From assembly GCF_000264055.1 (NCBI RefSeq), contig NZ_AJXL01000028.1, positions 4-39,500 on the forward strand: a DNA stretch of 39,497 nt, read 5' to 3'. Made by a program: the position numbers and the translations under genes. How positions within the stretch are numbered: the first letter of the stretch is position 1; every line of letters starts with the position of its first letter. This stretch comes from Flavobacterium sp. ACAM 123 (GTDB lineage: Bacteria; Bacteroidota; Bacteroidia; Flavobacteriales; Flavobacteriaceae). This document shows, piece after piece, positions 19,535 to 29,057 of this stretch. The notes below the pieces were generated by a model that was not told where the DNA came from, made no database searches, and saw only the letters and a program-made list of their open reading frames with translations.

Positions 19535-20151
19535 TACTTGTGAATGATTACATAAGAGTTGTTACATCCAGGAACGCATCCTTTTATAACAAGTAGGTTC
19601 TTTTCAGCCACTACTTTTAAAACTCTAAGGTTTTGAACGTTTACATTTTCTCCTCCCATTCTTCCAGCCATACGCATTCCTTTGAATACTCTAGATGGAT
19701 AAGAAGAAGCCCCTACAGAACCTGGTGCTCTTAAACGGTTATGTTGACCGTGAGTTGCTTGACCAACACCACCAAAACCGTGACGTTTCACAACCCCCTG
19801 AAAACCTTTACCTTTCGATACACCTTGTACATCTACAAATTCTCCTTCTGAAAACATAGTGACATCTATAAGATCTCCCAGTTTTTGTTCTGTTGCAAAA
19901 TTCTGAAATTCAACGACTTTTTTCTTAGCTACAGTTCCCGCTTTTTTAAAGTGACCTAAAGCCGCTTTTGTGGAATGTTTCTCGTTTTTGTCATCGAAAC
20001 CCAGTTGCAACGCTTCGTACCCGTCAACACCAATGGTTCTGACTTGGGTAACAACACAAGGACCAGCTTCAATTACTGTACAAGGAATATTCTTCCCGTT
20101 TTCATCGAAAATACTAGTCATGCCGATTTTTCTACCAATTAACCCAGACAT
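19534..20151 (-). CDS. rplC: 50S ribosomal protein L3 (uL3)
   Basis: One of the two proteins that initiate 50S assembly; its loop approaches the peptidyl transferase centre. It is 205 residues: [76 protein letters not shown]. The Gln in the HGQHN segment is at the site methylated by PrmB in E. coli. Unlike its neighbours it is preceded by a 153-nt gap with its own promoter and a weak terminator, so rplC probably starts a second transcript. Confidence 0.98.
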   Translation of the reverse strand: MSGLIGRKIGMTSIFDENGKNIPCTVIEAGPCVVTQVRTIGVDGYEALQLGFDDKNEKHSTKAALGHFKKAGTVAKKKVVEFQNFATEQKLGDLIDVTMFSEGEFVDVQGVSKGKGFQGVVKRHGFGGVGQATHGQHNRLRAPGSVGASSYPSRVFKGMRMAGRMGGENVNVQNLRVLKVVAEKNLLVIKGCVPGCNNSYVIIHK

Positions 20152-20224
20152 AAATATTAATTATTAATTATTAAATATAAAAATAGAACACATCATTTAA
20201 GTGGACCTTATTTTTAAAGTGGTG

Positions 20225-20256
20225 CAAAAGTATAACTTATTTACACACAATCCAAA
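20225..20256 (-). promoter_or_regulatory. Internal promoter upstream of rplC
   Basis: Minus strand: TTTG at 20256-20253, a 20-nt spacer, then TACTTTTG at 20232-20225, an exact match to the Bacteroidetes consensus. The start would lie about 70 nt before rplC. The TTTG element overlaps the U-tract of the hairpin just after rpsJ. Confidence 0.72.
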
Positions 20257-20280
20257 AAAAACTTCCACTTAAACAAAGTG
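20254..20280 (-). terminator. Weak terminator or attenuator after rpsJ
   Basis: Minus-strand stem CACTT/AAGTG (20280-20276 with 20270-20266) with a 5-nt loop, followed by GAAG and eight U (A-run 20254-20261). The stem is short, so only partial termination would be expected between the rpsL-rpsJ part and the rplC part of the cluster. Confidence 0.5.
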
Positions 20281-20304
20281 CCCTTTTTACTCTTAAGAAA
20301 ATCC

Positions 20305-20610
20305 TTAAACTTTGATCTCTACTTCAACTCCACTAGGCAATTCTAATTTCATTAAAGCATCAATAGTTTTAGAGGAAGAGGAGTAAATGTCAATCAATCT
20401 CTTGTATGACATTACTTCAAATTGCTCTCTCGCCTTTTTGTTAACGTGCGGAGAACGTAGCACTGTAAAAAGTTTTTTGTGAGTTGGTAATGGAATTGGT
20501 CCTGTTACCACTGCACCGGTACTCTTCACCGTTTTTACAATCTTCTCAGCAGACTTGTCTACCAACATATGATCGTAAGATTTTAGTTTTATTCTGATTT
20601 TTTGACTCAT
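20305..20610 (-). CDS. rpsJ: 30S ribosomal protein S10 (uS10)
   Basis: Small-subunit head protein that also pairs with NusB in transcription antitermination. It is 101 residues: [65 protein letters not shown], then LIDIY and the C-terminal [11 protein letters not shown]. It lies 11 nt after fusA with no tuf gene between them, so it groups with the str genes and is set off from rplC by 153 nt. Confidence 0.98.
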   Translation of the reverse strand: MSQKIRIKLKSYDHMLVDKSAEKIVKTVKSTGAVVTGPIPLPTHKKLFTVLRSPHVNKKAREQFEVMSYKRLIDIYSSSSKTIDALMKLELPSGVEVEIKV

Positions 20611-20621
20611 TTTCTTAAAGA

Positions 20622-22778
20622 TTAAGCGTTTCCTTTTGCTTTTTTAATTACTGCTTCTGAAATATTAGAAGGAGTTTCCGCGTAATGTGAAAATTCCATA
20701 GTAGATGTTGCTCTACCAGATGAAAGCGTTCTTAATGTTGTAACATAACCGAACATTTCTGATAATGGCACATCAGCCTTAATTGTTTTAGCACCCGCTC
20801 TATCACCCATGTCATTAACCTGACCTCTACGACGATTGATATCACCTACGATATCTCCCATGTTTTCTTCTGGTGTAATAACTTCCATTTTCATGATTGG
20901 CTCAAGAATAACAGCACCTGCAGCTTTAGCAACTTCTCTGTACCCCATTCTTGCCGCTAACTCAAAAGAGAGTGCATCAGAATCGACAGGGTGAAAAGAT
21001 CCGTCAGTTAAAGTTACTTTCAAACTATCCACTTGATAACCAGCCAAAGGACCCGTTTTCATAGCTTCTCTAAAACCTTTCTCTACAGATGGGATATATT
21101 CCTTAGGAACGTTACCACCTTTTACAGCATTAACAAATTGTAATCCTTTTGGAACTTTTCCTTCCACTTCATCAGCTGGCTCTAATTTAAACACGATATC
21201 ACCGAATTTACCACGACCACCTGATTGCTTTTTGTATGTTTCTCTATGAACGGCAGACTTGGTAAAAGCTTCTTTGTACTCAACTTGAGGCTCACCTTGG
21301 TTTACTTCAACTTTGAATTCACGACGCATTCTATCAACTAAGATGTCTAAGTGAAGCTCACCCATCCCTGAGATAATAGTTTGTCCTGATGACTCATCTG
21401 TCCTAACCGTAAACGTTGGATCCTCTTCTGCTAATTTAGCCAAAGCCATACCCATTTTATCAACGTCTGCTTTAGTTTTAGGCTCAATTGCAATACCAAT
21501 TACCGGTGCAGGGAATTTCATACTTTCTAGGATAATTGGGTGTTTTTCATCACACAATGTATCTCCAGTTTTAATATCTTTAAATCCTACTGCCGCTCCA
21601 ATATCTCCTGCTTCGATAAAATCGATTGGGTTTTGCTTGTTAGCGTGCATTTGGTATATTCTTGAAATTCTTTCTTTATTTCCTGAACGTGTATTCAATA
21701 CATAAGAACCTGCATCTAAACGTCCTGAATAGGCACGGAAAAAAGCTAAACGTCCTACGAAAGGATCTGTAGCAATTTTAAATGCTAAAGCAGCGAATGG
21801 CTCCTTAACATCTGGCTTACGCATTATTTTAGTTTGATCTTCTTCCAATAAATCAGCATCATCAGGATGAATTCCTTCAATGCTATCTTTATCTACTGGA
21901 GAAGGCAAGTATTTACATACTGCGTCTAACATGAATTGAACGCCTTTATTTTTAAAAGAAGAACCAGCAATCATAGGAATGATAGCCATATCCATAACAG
22001 CAGCTCTTAATGCTTTATTGATTTCTTCCTCTGTAATAGAGTTTTCATCTTCCATGAATTTTTCCAACAAATTTTCATCATAATCAGCAACTGCCTCAAT
22101 AAGAATAGATCTGTATTCCTTCACTTCATCAAGCATTTCCTCAGGAATAGCCACAACATCAAAAGTCGCCCCTTGTGTTTCATCATGCCATACAATAGCC
22201 TCGTTTTTTACTAAATCCACAATACCTTTGAAATCATTTTCTTCACCAATTGGCAAAGTGATTGCAACAGCATTTGATTTTAGCATGTCTCTAACTTGTT
22301 GACAAACCATCAAAAAGTCAGAACCTTGACGATCCATTTTATTCACGAACCCAATACGTGGTACCTTATATTGATCTGCTAATCTCCAGTTTGTTTCTGA
22401 TTGTGGCTCAACACCATCTACAGCACTAAACAAGAAAACTAACCCATCAAGCACACGTAATGAACGATTCACCTCTACAGTAAAATCAACGTGTCCTGGG
22501 GTATCAATAATATTAAAGTGATATGGCAATGTCTCTGGCAACGCTTCACCCTGTCTCATTGGAAAATTCCAAGAACAAGTTGTCGCTGCAGATGTAATTG
22601 TAATACCTCTTTCTTGCTCCTGAGCCATCCAGTCCATTGTCGCAGCACCATCGTGCACCTCACCAATTTTATGTGACTTACCAGTATAAAAAAGAATACG
22701 CTCCGTTGTTGTTGTTTTACCAGCATCAATGTGAGCAGCAATTCCAATATTTCTTGTATATTTTAAATCTCTAGCCAT
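20622..22778 (-). CDS. fusA: Elongation factor G
   Basis: GTPase that drives translocation and, with RRF, ribosome recycling. It is 718 residues, slightly longer than the E. coli protein. GTPase motifs: G1 [13 protein letters not shown] near residue 14, G3 [12 protein letters not shown] near 93, G4 NKMDR near 147, and GSSFKNKG near 275. Domains II to V follow, including [12 protein letters not shown] and [16 protein letters not shown] sequence ([19 protein letters not shown]). Its place in the str block, between rpsG and rpsJ, supports the canonical EF-G rather than a paralogue. Confidence 0.98.
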   Translation of the reverse strand: MARDLKYTRNIGIAAHIDAGKTTTTERILFYTGKSHKIGEVHDGAATMDWMAQEQERGITITSAATTCSWNFPMRQGEALPETLPYHFNIIDTPGHVDFTVEVNRSLRVLDGLVFLFSAVDGVEPQSETNWRLADQYKVPRIGFVNKMDRQGSDFLMVCQQVRDMLKSNAVAITLPIGEENDFKGIVDLVKNEAIVWHDETQGATFDVVAIPEEMLDEVKEYRSILIEAVADYDENLLEKFMEDENSITEEEINKALRAAVMDMAIIPMIAGSSFKNKGVQFMLDAVCKYLPSPVDKDSIEGIHPDDADLLEEDQTKIMRKPDVKEPFAALAFKIATDPFVGRLAFFRAYSGRLDAGSYVLNTRSGNKERISRIYQMHANKQNPIDFIEAGDIGAAVGFKDIKTGDTLCDEKHPIILESMKFPAPVIGIAIEPKTKADVDKMGMALAKLAEEDPTFTVRTDESSGQTIISGMGELHLDILVDRMRREFKVEVNQGEPQVEYKEAFTKSAVHRETYKKQSGGRGKFGDIVFKLEPADEVEGKVPKGLQFVNAVKGGNVPKEYIPSVEKGFREAMKTGPLAGYQVDSLKVTLTDGSFHPVDSDALSFELAARMGYREVAKAAGAVILEPIMKMEVITPEENMGDIVGDINRRRGQVNDMGDRAGAKTIKADVPLSEMFGYVTTLRTLSSGRATSTMEFSHYAETPSNISEAVIKKAKGNA

Positions 22779-22788
22779 TTCTTATGAA

Positions 22789-23265
22789 TTAAAATCTAAA
22801 GTGAGAGAATGCCTTATTAGCTTCTGCCATCTTGTGCGTATCCATTCTTTTCTTAACAGCAGCTCCTTCTTCTTTAGCCGCAGCCAAACATTCCGAAGCT
22901 AACCTTTGCGCCATAGACTTTTCATTTCTTCTTCTTGAATAAAGTATCAACCACTTCATCGCCATAGAAATCTTTCTGTCTGGTCTAATTTGCATTGGAA
23001 TTTGAAACGTAGCTCCACCTACTCTACGACTACGTACTTCTACGTGAGGCATAACGTTTGCTAAAGCATCTTTCCAAATGTCTAATGATGGTTTTTCTGC
23101 ATCTTGCTTTTTAGCCTCTATAATGTCAATTGCATCATAAAAAACTTTAAAAGCTGTTGATTTCTTACCGTCCCACATTAAGTTGTTCACAAAACGTGTT
23201 ACCAATTGGTCGTTAAACCTTGGATCTGGTAAAAGTGGTCTTTTCTTTGCCGCTCTTTTTCTCAT
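22789..23265 (-). CDS. rpsG: 30S ribosomal protein S7 (uS7)
   Basis: Initiates assembly of the 30S head and lines the E site; in E. coli it represses the str operon by binding the rpsL-rpsG intercistronic RNA. It is 158 residues: RKRAAKKRPLLPDPRFNDQLVTRFVNNLMWDGKKSTA, PHVEVRSRRVGGATFQIPMQIRPDR and KRMDTHKMAEANKAFSHFRF. The 72-nt gap before it corresponds to the E. coli regulatory position. Only a 5-bp stem (23312-23316 with 23327-23331) is visible there, so S7 control is a positional inference. Confidence 0.98.
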   Translation of the reverse strand: MRKRAAKKRPLLPDPRFNDQLVTRFVNNLMWDGKKSTAFKVFYDAIDIIEAKKQDAEKPSLDIWKDALANVMPHVEVRSRRVGGATFQIPMQIRPDRKISMAMKWLILYSRRRNEKSMAQRLASECLAAAKEEGAAVKKRMDTHKMAEANKAFSHFRF

Positions 23266-23337
23266 GTCTTTTTTTTAATAAAACGCTACTACTTTGGCAT
23301 CACAATAAATCATGTTGCGAAAGAATAACATTTTAAA

Positions 23338-23721
23338 TTACTTTTTTGCTTCTTTTGGGCGTTTAGCACCATACTTAGATCTTCTTTGCGTTCTTCCTGC
23401 TACTCCTGACGTATCAAGTGCACCACGAACGATGTGATATCTAACTCCTGGTAAATCTTTTACCCTTCCACCCCTAACTAATACTATCGAGTGCTCTTGT
23501 AAATTGTGTCCTTCACCAGGGATGTATGCATTTACTTCATTACCATTTGTCAAACGTACACGCGCTACTTTACGCATTGCAGAGTTTGGTTTTTTTGGTG
23601 TAGTAGTGTAAACACGCGTACAAACCCCTCTTCTTTGAGGACAAGAATCTAAAGCAACCGATTTACTCTTCTTAGTCATCTGAGTTCTTCCTGTTCTTAC
23701 TAATTGTTGAATTGTTGGCAT
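23338..23721 (-). CDS. rpsL: 30S ribosomal protein S12 (uS12)
   Basis: Decoding-centre protein affecting translational accuracy. It is 127 residues: [57 protein letters not shown] and [13 protein letters not shown]. The lysines of TPKKPNS and GRVKDLPG, where streptomycin-resistance substitutions usually fall, are wild type. The frame is open 19 codons further upstream, but the ATG at 23721 gives the family start. It is the first gene of the cluster, 55 nt after its promoter. Confidence 0.98.
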   Translation of the reverse strand: MPTIQQLVRTGRTQMTKKSKSVALDSCPQRRGVCTRVYTTTPKKPNSAMRKVARVRLTNGNEVNAYIPGEGHNLQEHSIVLVRGGRVKDLPGVRYHIVRGALDTSGVAGRTQRRSKYGAKRPKEAKK

Positions 23722-23756
23722 AATTAATACTAAAAATTTATTATGTATATTAAATT

Positions 23757-23806
23757 CCCGCTTTTTACGGGGTTGCAAATGTATAAATTATTTTTCACTC
23801 TGCAAA
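23757..23806 (-). promoter_or_regulatory. Promoter and 5'-end hairpin of the str-S10 cluster
   Basis: Minus strand: TTTG at 23806-23803, a 19-nt spacer, then TACATTTG at 23783-23776, an exact Bacteroidetes -33/-7 promoter. The transcript should start around 23770-23772, where a 4-bp G-C stem (23771-23768 with 23760-23757) would form at the very 5' end. An AT-rich leader then leads to the rpsL ATG at 23721. Confidence 0.8.
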
Positions 23807-23992
23807 TGTTAATTCATTAATTTTTATCTCGAGTAAACATTTGTTCTCTAATGGAATAAAGAATCCTACTTATCCATTAGCTTAATAAATCAAACACCCA
23901 ACCAAAGCCTCCTTTGTGCTGATTCACAAGCCGCTCGATTTTTATGTTAAACATTCGATATTTACAGTACATTTATAAAAACTTAAAACTCA

Positions 23993-25666
23993 TTGAAATA
24001 TTTCATACTTCCTATTTTACTATTTATACTTAGCTTACATTGCGGCGCTCAAAATTTTGAATTGCAATTAACCGCCACTTCCTCAGCAGAAAACAAAATA
24101 ATCGATTCTCTAAACTACACCCCGCGCCACAAAAACTTAAATTCTTTACGTTTAGAAATCGAAACAACCTCCCAGAGACTATCAAATTTAGGCTATATTG
24201 AAAACGCCGTAACGGAGCGCCATCAAGCAAACGACTCCACTTACATTGCGAAATTTCACTTAGGCACAAGAATAAAATTTGTACACATACATATCGGTAA
24301 AAATAAAGCTACTGCAAAATTACTGTCAACCCACATAAAGCAGGACAGTATTTTCCTCCAGTACGCCGACGTGGAAAATTTTTTACAACAAAACACAATA
24401 AAATTAGAAAAAGAAGGCTACTCCCTGGCCAAAGTTAAACTGACCAATATCCAAAAAAAAGGAAATACACTTTTTACCGAATTGCAATTCGAATCAGAAA
24501 ACCGCAGACAACTAAATGCTATCGTAATAAAGCACTCCGAAGATTCGCAGCAAAACAATTTTCCAAAGGGACATCTTACTCAAATCAGTCGCAGATACAA
24601 AAACAAAGTTTTTAATCAAGACATCGTAAGCAAAATAAATAGTGAGTTTGAAAAGTTCGGATTTGTAAACCAAATAAAGTATCCTGAAGTTCTTTTTACA
24701 GAGGACAGCACCAAAGTTTACGTGTATCTACAGAAAAGAAAGTCAAACACTTTTGACGGCTTCATTGGATTCAGCAATAACGAAAACAAAAAATTAACTT
24801 TGAACGGCTACCTTGATCTCAGTTTACAAAACACCTTGCATGTTGGTGAACAATTTTCTCTCTATTGGAAAACCGACGGAAATGGACAAAGAACATTTAA
24901 AACCTCTTTAGAATTACCCTATCTATTTACAAGTCCCATCGGCTTAAAAGGAGAATTGAACATCTTCAAACAAGATAGTACGTTTCAAAACACCAAAACG
25001 GCAATCGACATCAGCTATTTTGTAAATTACGATACCCGAATCTATCTCGGATACCAATCAACGGTGTCAAGCGATATACAGAACGCCGGAAGCTCGATGA
25101 TCAGCGACTACACTAATTCCTTTGTCACAGCAAATTTGGACTATTCGTATTACGACTACACCAACTCTCTATTTTTAAAACAATCAACACTTCTGCTCAA
25201 AACAGGCTCAGGAAACAGAGAAATGCAAAATCAAGCAGAGAATTCTAAAAAAAACAAACAGTTTTTTTTAGAATTACAGGCAATACTTACTTTCAACTTG
25301 AACAGCAAAAATAATGTTAATATAAAGACACAAAATTATTACCTGCACAGTTCTAACTATTTCACGAATGAATTGTATCGTTTTGGGGGAATAAACTCTA
25401 TTAGAGGATTTATCGAAAATAGTTTAACCGCTAACTTCATGACTTCCATCCTTACCGAGTATCGATATGTCGTTTCGCCCAGTCTATATTTCCACACCAT
25501 TCTTGATTACTGTAGGCTAGAGGGCCCTGCTGCAATCGCAACTGGAGATAAAAAAAATAATTTACTGGGAATTGGGATTGGACTTGGCGCTCAAACTAAA
25601 GCTGGATTACTTAAAATATCAATGGCAAACGGAAGTTCAAGAAATAGAAAAAATAAAATTTTCTAA
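23993..25666 (+). CDS. Omp85/BamA-like outer membrane barrel protein, C-terminus frameshifted
   Basis: Predicted outer membrane protein of 557 residues. A signal peptide covers about residues 1-20 (MKYFILPILLFILSLHCGAQ). A POTRA-like periplasmic part runs to about residue 255, followed by a beta-barrel with alternating aromatic residues and the motif RFGGINSIRGF near residue 480, which resembles the Omp85 RGF loop. Role unknown: insertion or secretion of an outer membrane substrate is possible. The start is TTG; a stop lies three codons upstream and no other start precedes the signal peptide. The frame ends at 25666 in NGSSRNRKNKIF. Reading one base on after the A6 run at 25648-25653 restores IKFSNTIIHLSYNVKF to a stop at 25703, a typical last strand with terminal Phe. 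The gene is therefore probably broken at its end, or phase-variable, or the base is a sequencing error. No promoter is certain; TACATTTA lies about 25 nt upstream. Confidence 0.75.
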   Translation: MKYFILPILLFILSLHCGAQNFELQLTATSSAENKIIDSLNYTPRHKNLNSLRLEIETTSQRLSNLGYIENAVTERHQANDSTYIAKFHLGTRIKFVHIHIGKNKATAKLLSTHIKQDSIFLQYADVENFLQQNTIKLEKEGYSLAKVKLTNIQKKGNTLFTELQFESENRRQLNAIVIKHSEDSQQNNFPKGHLTQISRRYKNKVFNQDIVSKINSEFEKFGFVNQIKYPEVLFTEDSTKVYVYLQKRKSNTFDGFIGFSNNENKKLTLNGYLDLSLQNTLHVGEQFSLYWKTDGNGQRTFKTSLELPYLFTSPIGLKGELNIFKQDSTFQNTKTAIDISYFVNYDTRIYLGYQSTVSSDIQNAGSSMISDYTNSFVTANLDYSYYDYTNSLFLKQSTLLLKTGSGNREMQNQAENSKKNKQFFLELQAILTFNLNSKNNVNIKTQNYYLHSSNYFTNELYRFGGINSIRGFIENSLTANFMTSILTEYRYVVSPSLYFHTILDYCRLEGPAAIATGDKKNNLLGIGIGLGAQTKAGLLKISMANGSSRNRKNKIF

Positions 25667-25753
25667 CACAATCATTCACCTAAGCTACAACGTTAAATTC
25701 TAAGTTACGAAGAAAAAAACCATTTATTTTATTAGGATAGTTAACAAATTATT

Positions 25754-25791
25754 AAGAGTTTTGTAACACTAATTCAAAATAATTAAAAATG
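25754..25791 (+). promoter_or_regulatory. Conserved susC leader, copy 1
   Basis: The 38 nt ending in the susC ATG match the leader at 32049-32086 at 30 of 38 positions without gaps. They include GAnnTTTG, the block ACACTAAT and an A-rich TAAAAATG start region. GAnnTTTG resembles the TAnnTTTG -7 box with one change; no TTTG -33 element is clear. Confidence 0.55.
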
Positions 25792-28700
25792 AAACTAAAG
25801 TTCAATGGAATCTTAGTACTACTAGTAGTGCTGATGGCGCAACTAACTTTTGCGCAAGAGAGAGTTGTGACAGGTGTTGTTTCTGACAATGCAGGAATGC
25901 CTATACCAGGCGTTAGTGTGTTAGTTAAAGGAACAAAATCTGGTACAAACACTGATTTTGACGGGAAATATGCAATAAGAGCTACTCCAAGTCAAATTTT
26001 AACATTTAGCTACATTGGGATGAAAACCCAATCAATGGCGGCTTCTTCAACATCTGTAAATGTTACAATGATTGGAGATGCATTCGAACTTGAAGGAGTT
26101 GTAGTAACTGCTTTAGGTATTAAAAGAGAGAAAAAAGCACTTGGATATGCAACACAACAAGTAAGTGGTGACGAAGTATCTGACGTGAAAAGTGCCAATT
26201 TTGTGAACTCCCTTTCTGGTAAAATTGCAGGTTTAGATATTAAATCATCGGGGAATTTCGGTGGATCTACTCAGGTAGTTATTAGAGGTAATAGCTCAAT
26301 CGCCGGTAACAACCAAGCTTTATTTGTTGTTGATGGCGTGCCAATTGATAACGGTAACTCAAACGGTGCAAACCAGCAATCTGGTAGAGGTGGATATGAC
26401 TACGGTAATGCTGCGTCTGACATCAATCCTGATGACATTGAGTCTATTAACGTACTTAAAGGAGCTGCTGCAACCGCACTTTACGGTTCTCGTGCTTCTA
26501 ATGGTGTTGTAATGATTGTTATGAAAAAAGGTAGAAACAGAAAAGGTCTTGGTGTAACCATATCATCAAGTTTAACTTTAGGAAATGCTGACTCATCCAC
26601 TTTACCTAAATATCAAAATAAATACGGAGCAGGTTATGGTCCTTACTATGATTCTGCTGACGGATACTTCAATTTAGCTGATATCAATGGCGATGGTGTT
26701 GATGATTTAACGACACCTTTTACTGAGGATGCTTCGTACGGTGCTGCATTTGACCCAAGTTTATTAGTTTACCAATGGAACTCTATTTATCCGCAATTAA
26801 CAGATACGTACCAGAAAGCGACTCCTTGGGTAGCGGGTAAGAATAATCCAAATTCAGTGTGGGGTACAAGCAGCACGGCGGTTAACTCTGTCTCCTTAGA
26901 CGGGGGTACAGACACTAGCTCATTTAGATTAGGTTTTACCAACTTACTAGCTGAAGGTAACTTACCAAACAGTAATATTAAGAGAAATACAATCACTTTT
27001 TCAGCATCGCAAGATCTTTCTGATAAATTAACTGCTTCTGCTAGTTTCAATTTTGTAAAAGCGGACGGTAGAGGTAGAAATGGTACTGGTTATTCTGCCG
27101 GTAACATCATGCAACAATTTAGACAATGGAATCAAATGAATGTTGATTTTGGTGCACAAAAAGATGCTTATCTTACCACTGGTGACAATATTACTTGGAA
27201 CCCTAATGGTCCTGATAATCTAAAACCAATCTATTCAGACAATCCATACTGGACTTTCTACGAAAATTATGAGACGGATACAAGATCAAGATATTTTGGT
27301 AATGTCGCTTTAGACAACAAAATCAATGACTGGTTAAGTGCTATGGTAAGATTCTCTTTTGATACTTACAGCGAACTACAAGAGGAAAGAATCAATGTTG
27401 GAAGTTCTGACGTATCATCGTATTCAAGACGTAACAGCAATGTGTCTGAATTCAATTACGATGCAATGTTAAATTTCAATAAAGATTTAACTGAAAAACT
27501 AAACCTAGAAGGAAATATTGGTTTCAACTTAAGAAACAATATTGCGAACAGTATCTCTGCGAGAACTAACGGTGGTTTAAATTTGAGAAGCTTGTATTCT
27601 CTTTCTAATAGTGTAACCCCTATTAATGCTCCACTAGAATACGACGCTAATCAGTTAGTAGACGGTGAGTATATTAGAGCAAGTTTAGGTTATGATGGTT
27701 ATGCTTTCTTAGAAGGTTCATACCGATCTGACCGTTCTTCTACATTACCAAAAGACAACAACAGATTTGATTATTTCTCTGTCTCTGGAAGTTTAGTGTT
27801 CTCTAACCTAATTGATGCTCCATGGCTGTCATTTGGTAAGGCAAGAGCAAATTACGCTGAAGTTGGTAGTGCTACAGATCCTTACAATGTATTTAATACA
27901 TTTAATATAGGAACTCCGTTTAACGGAACTGGTATCGCATCGAATCCGGGTGCTCAAGCTAATTTGAATCTTTTACCTGAGAGACAAGAAAGTTATGAAT
28001 TTGGATTAGAAATGTCTTTTTTAAACAGACGCGTTGGTTTTGACGTATCGTACTACAACAACCAAAACATCAACCAGATTACAGCTATTCCCTTATCTAC
28101 ATCAACTGGATACGGTTCCGCTTTATTGAATGCTGGAACTATCGAAAACAAAGGTGTAGAAGTACAATTTAACGCTACTCCATTTAAAACTGCTGATTTC
28201 AGATGGGATCTAAACCTTAACTGGACACAAAATAAAAGTTTAGTTGTTGAACTGTTAAATGGAATTGAAAACTTACAATTAGCCGGTTTACAAGGTGGAA
28301 TTTCTATCAACGCAACTCCAGGTCAACCTTACGGAACAATCAGAGGTAGTGATTATATTTATGCTGCTAATGGTCAACCTATCGTTAACCAAACAGGATC
28401 GGCAAGTAGAATTGGTACTTACCAGAGAACAGGTGAAAATAACAGTGTAATTGGTGATATCAACGCAGACTGGAAAGCCGGTCTTAACAACAGCATCACT
28501 TACAAAAACTTAAATTTAAGTTTCTTACTGGACATGCAAAAAGGGGGAGATGTTTTTTCTCTTGATACATGGTATGGGTATGCAACAGGTATGTATGACT
28601 TTTCTGCTGCTAATAATGAACTAGGAAACCCAGTAAGAGATATAGTTACAGGAACTCCTGGAAACTACGGAGCTAATTCTGGTGGTATTATCTTAGATGG

Positions 28701-29046
28701 TGTTGCTCCTGATGGTACAAAAAATACCGTTAGAGGAAATGCTGGTACATATTTAAACCCATGGGGTTACGCAAGAGCTCCTAATAAACTACACGTTTAT
28801 GATGCTGGGTATATTAAATTGCGTGAAGCAAGTTTAACTTACAACTTTGGTGCTCCAGTATTAGACAGATTACCTTTCACTACTGCTTCGCTTTCTATCA
28901 TTGGCAGAAACTTATGGATTATCGACAAAAATACTCCGTATGCAGACCCTGAAGCTGGTTTAAGTTCTGGAAATGTTCAAGGTTACCAATCTGGTGCTTA
29001 CCCTTCTATTAGAGAAATTGGAGCAAGTCTTAAATTACAGTTTTAA
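25789..29046 (+). CDS. SusC/RagA-family TonB-linked outer membrane transporter (1)
   Basis: Outer membrane channel that imports oligomeric nutrients (glycans or peptides) with its SusD lid, energised by TonB. It is 1085 residues: signal peptide about 1-23 (ending LTFAQ), a carboxypeptidase-D-like regulatory domain about 24-110 (VVTGVVSDNAGMPIPGVSVLVKG), a plug about 110-235 (LEGVVVTALGIKREKKALGY, VVIRGNSSIAG, ALFVVDGVPIDN, INVLKGAAATALYGSRASNGVVMI), then a 22-strand-type barrel ending in Phe (LKLQF). A DINGDGVDDL segment near residue 298 looks like a calcium-binding loop. susD follows 11 nt later. No glycosidase, peptidase or sigma/anti-sigma pair is adjacent, so the substrate is unknown. Confidence 0.93.
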   Translation: MKLKFNGILVLLVVLMAQLTFAQERVVTGVVSDNAGMPIPGVSVLVKGTKSGTNTDFDGKYAIRATPSQILTFSYIGMKTQSMAASSTSVNVTMIGDAFELEGVVVTALGIKREKKALGYATQQVSGDEVSDVKSANFVNSLSGKIAGLDIKSSGNFGGSTQVVIRGNSSIAGNNQALFVVDGVPIDNGNSNGANQQSGRGGYDYGNAASDINPDDIESINVLKGAAATALYGSRASNGVVMIVMKKGRNRKGLGVTISSSLTLGNADSSTLPKYQNKYGAGYGPYYDSADGYFNLADINGDGVDDLTTPFTEDASYGAAFDPSLLVYQWNSIYPQLTDTYQKATPWVAGKNNPNSVWGTSSTAVNSVSLDGGTDTSSFRLGFTNLLAEGNLPNSNIKRNTITFSASQDLSDKLTASASFNFVKADGRGRNGTGYSAGNIMQQFRQWNQMNVDFGAQKDAYLTTGDNITWNPNGPDNLKPIYSDNPYWTFYENYETDTRSRYFGNVALDNKINDWLSAMVRFSFDTYSELQEERINVGSSDVSSYSRRNSNVSEFNYDAMLNFNKDLTEKLNLEGNIGFNLRNNIANSISARTNGGLNLRSLYSLSNSVTPINAPLEYDANQLVDGEYIRASLGYDGYAFLEGSYRSDRSSTLPKDNNRFDYFSVSGSLVFSNLIDAPWLSFGKARANYAEVGSATDPYNVFNTFNIGTPFNGTGIASNPGAQANLNLLPERQESYEFGLEMSFLNRRVGFDVSYYNNQNINQITAIPLSTSTGYGSALLNAGTIENKGVEVQFNATPFKTADFRWDLNLNWTQNKSLVVELLNGIENLQLAGLQGGISINATPGQPYGTIRGSDYIYAANGQPIVNQTGSASRIGTYQRTGENNSVIGDINADWKAGLNNSITYKNLNLSFLLDMQKGGDVFSLDTWYGYATGMYDFSAANNELGNPVRDIVTGTPGNYGANSGGIILDGVAPDGTKNTVRGNAGTYLNPWGYARAPNKLHVYDAGYIKLREASLTYNFGAPVLDRLPFTTASLSIIGRNLWIIDKNTPYADPEAGLSSGNVQGYQSGAYPSIREIGASLKLQF

Positions 29047-29057
29047 AAAATTACATT

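Noticed and set aside
24026..24052. Lipoprotein signal in the Omp85-like protein
   Set aside because: The residues before the only Cys (SLH) do not fit a lipobox, and the GAQ ending fits an ordinary signal peptidase I site.
24030..24269. Minus-strand open frame opposite the Omp85-like gene
   Set aside because: It lies fully inside a well-supported coding region on the other strand and shows no family motif.
25646..25666. Programmed ribosomal frameshift in the Omp85-like gene
   Set aside because: The shift needed is +1 near an A-run, without a recognised slippery heptamer or a clear downstream structure. Slippage, mutation or base-call error are simpler explanations.
26787..27050. Antisense open frames within susC 1 and other long genes
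   Set aside because: Long frames opposite highly biased coding sequence are expected, and none has plausible composition or context.
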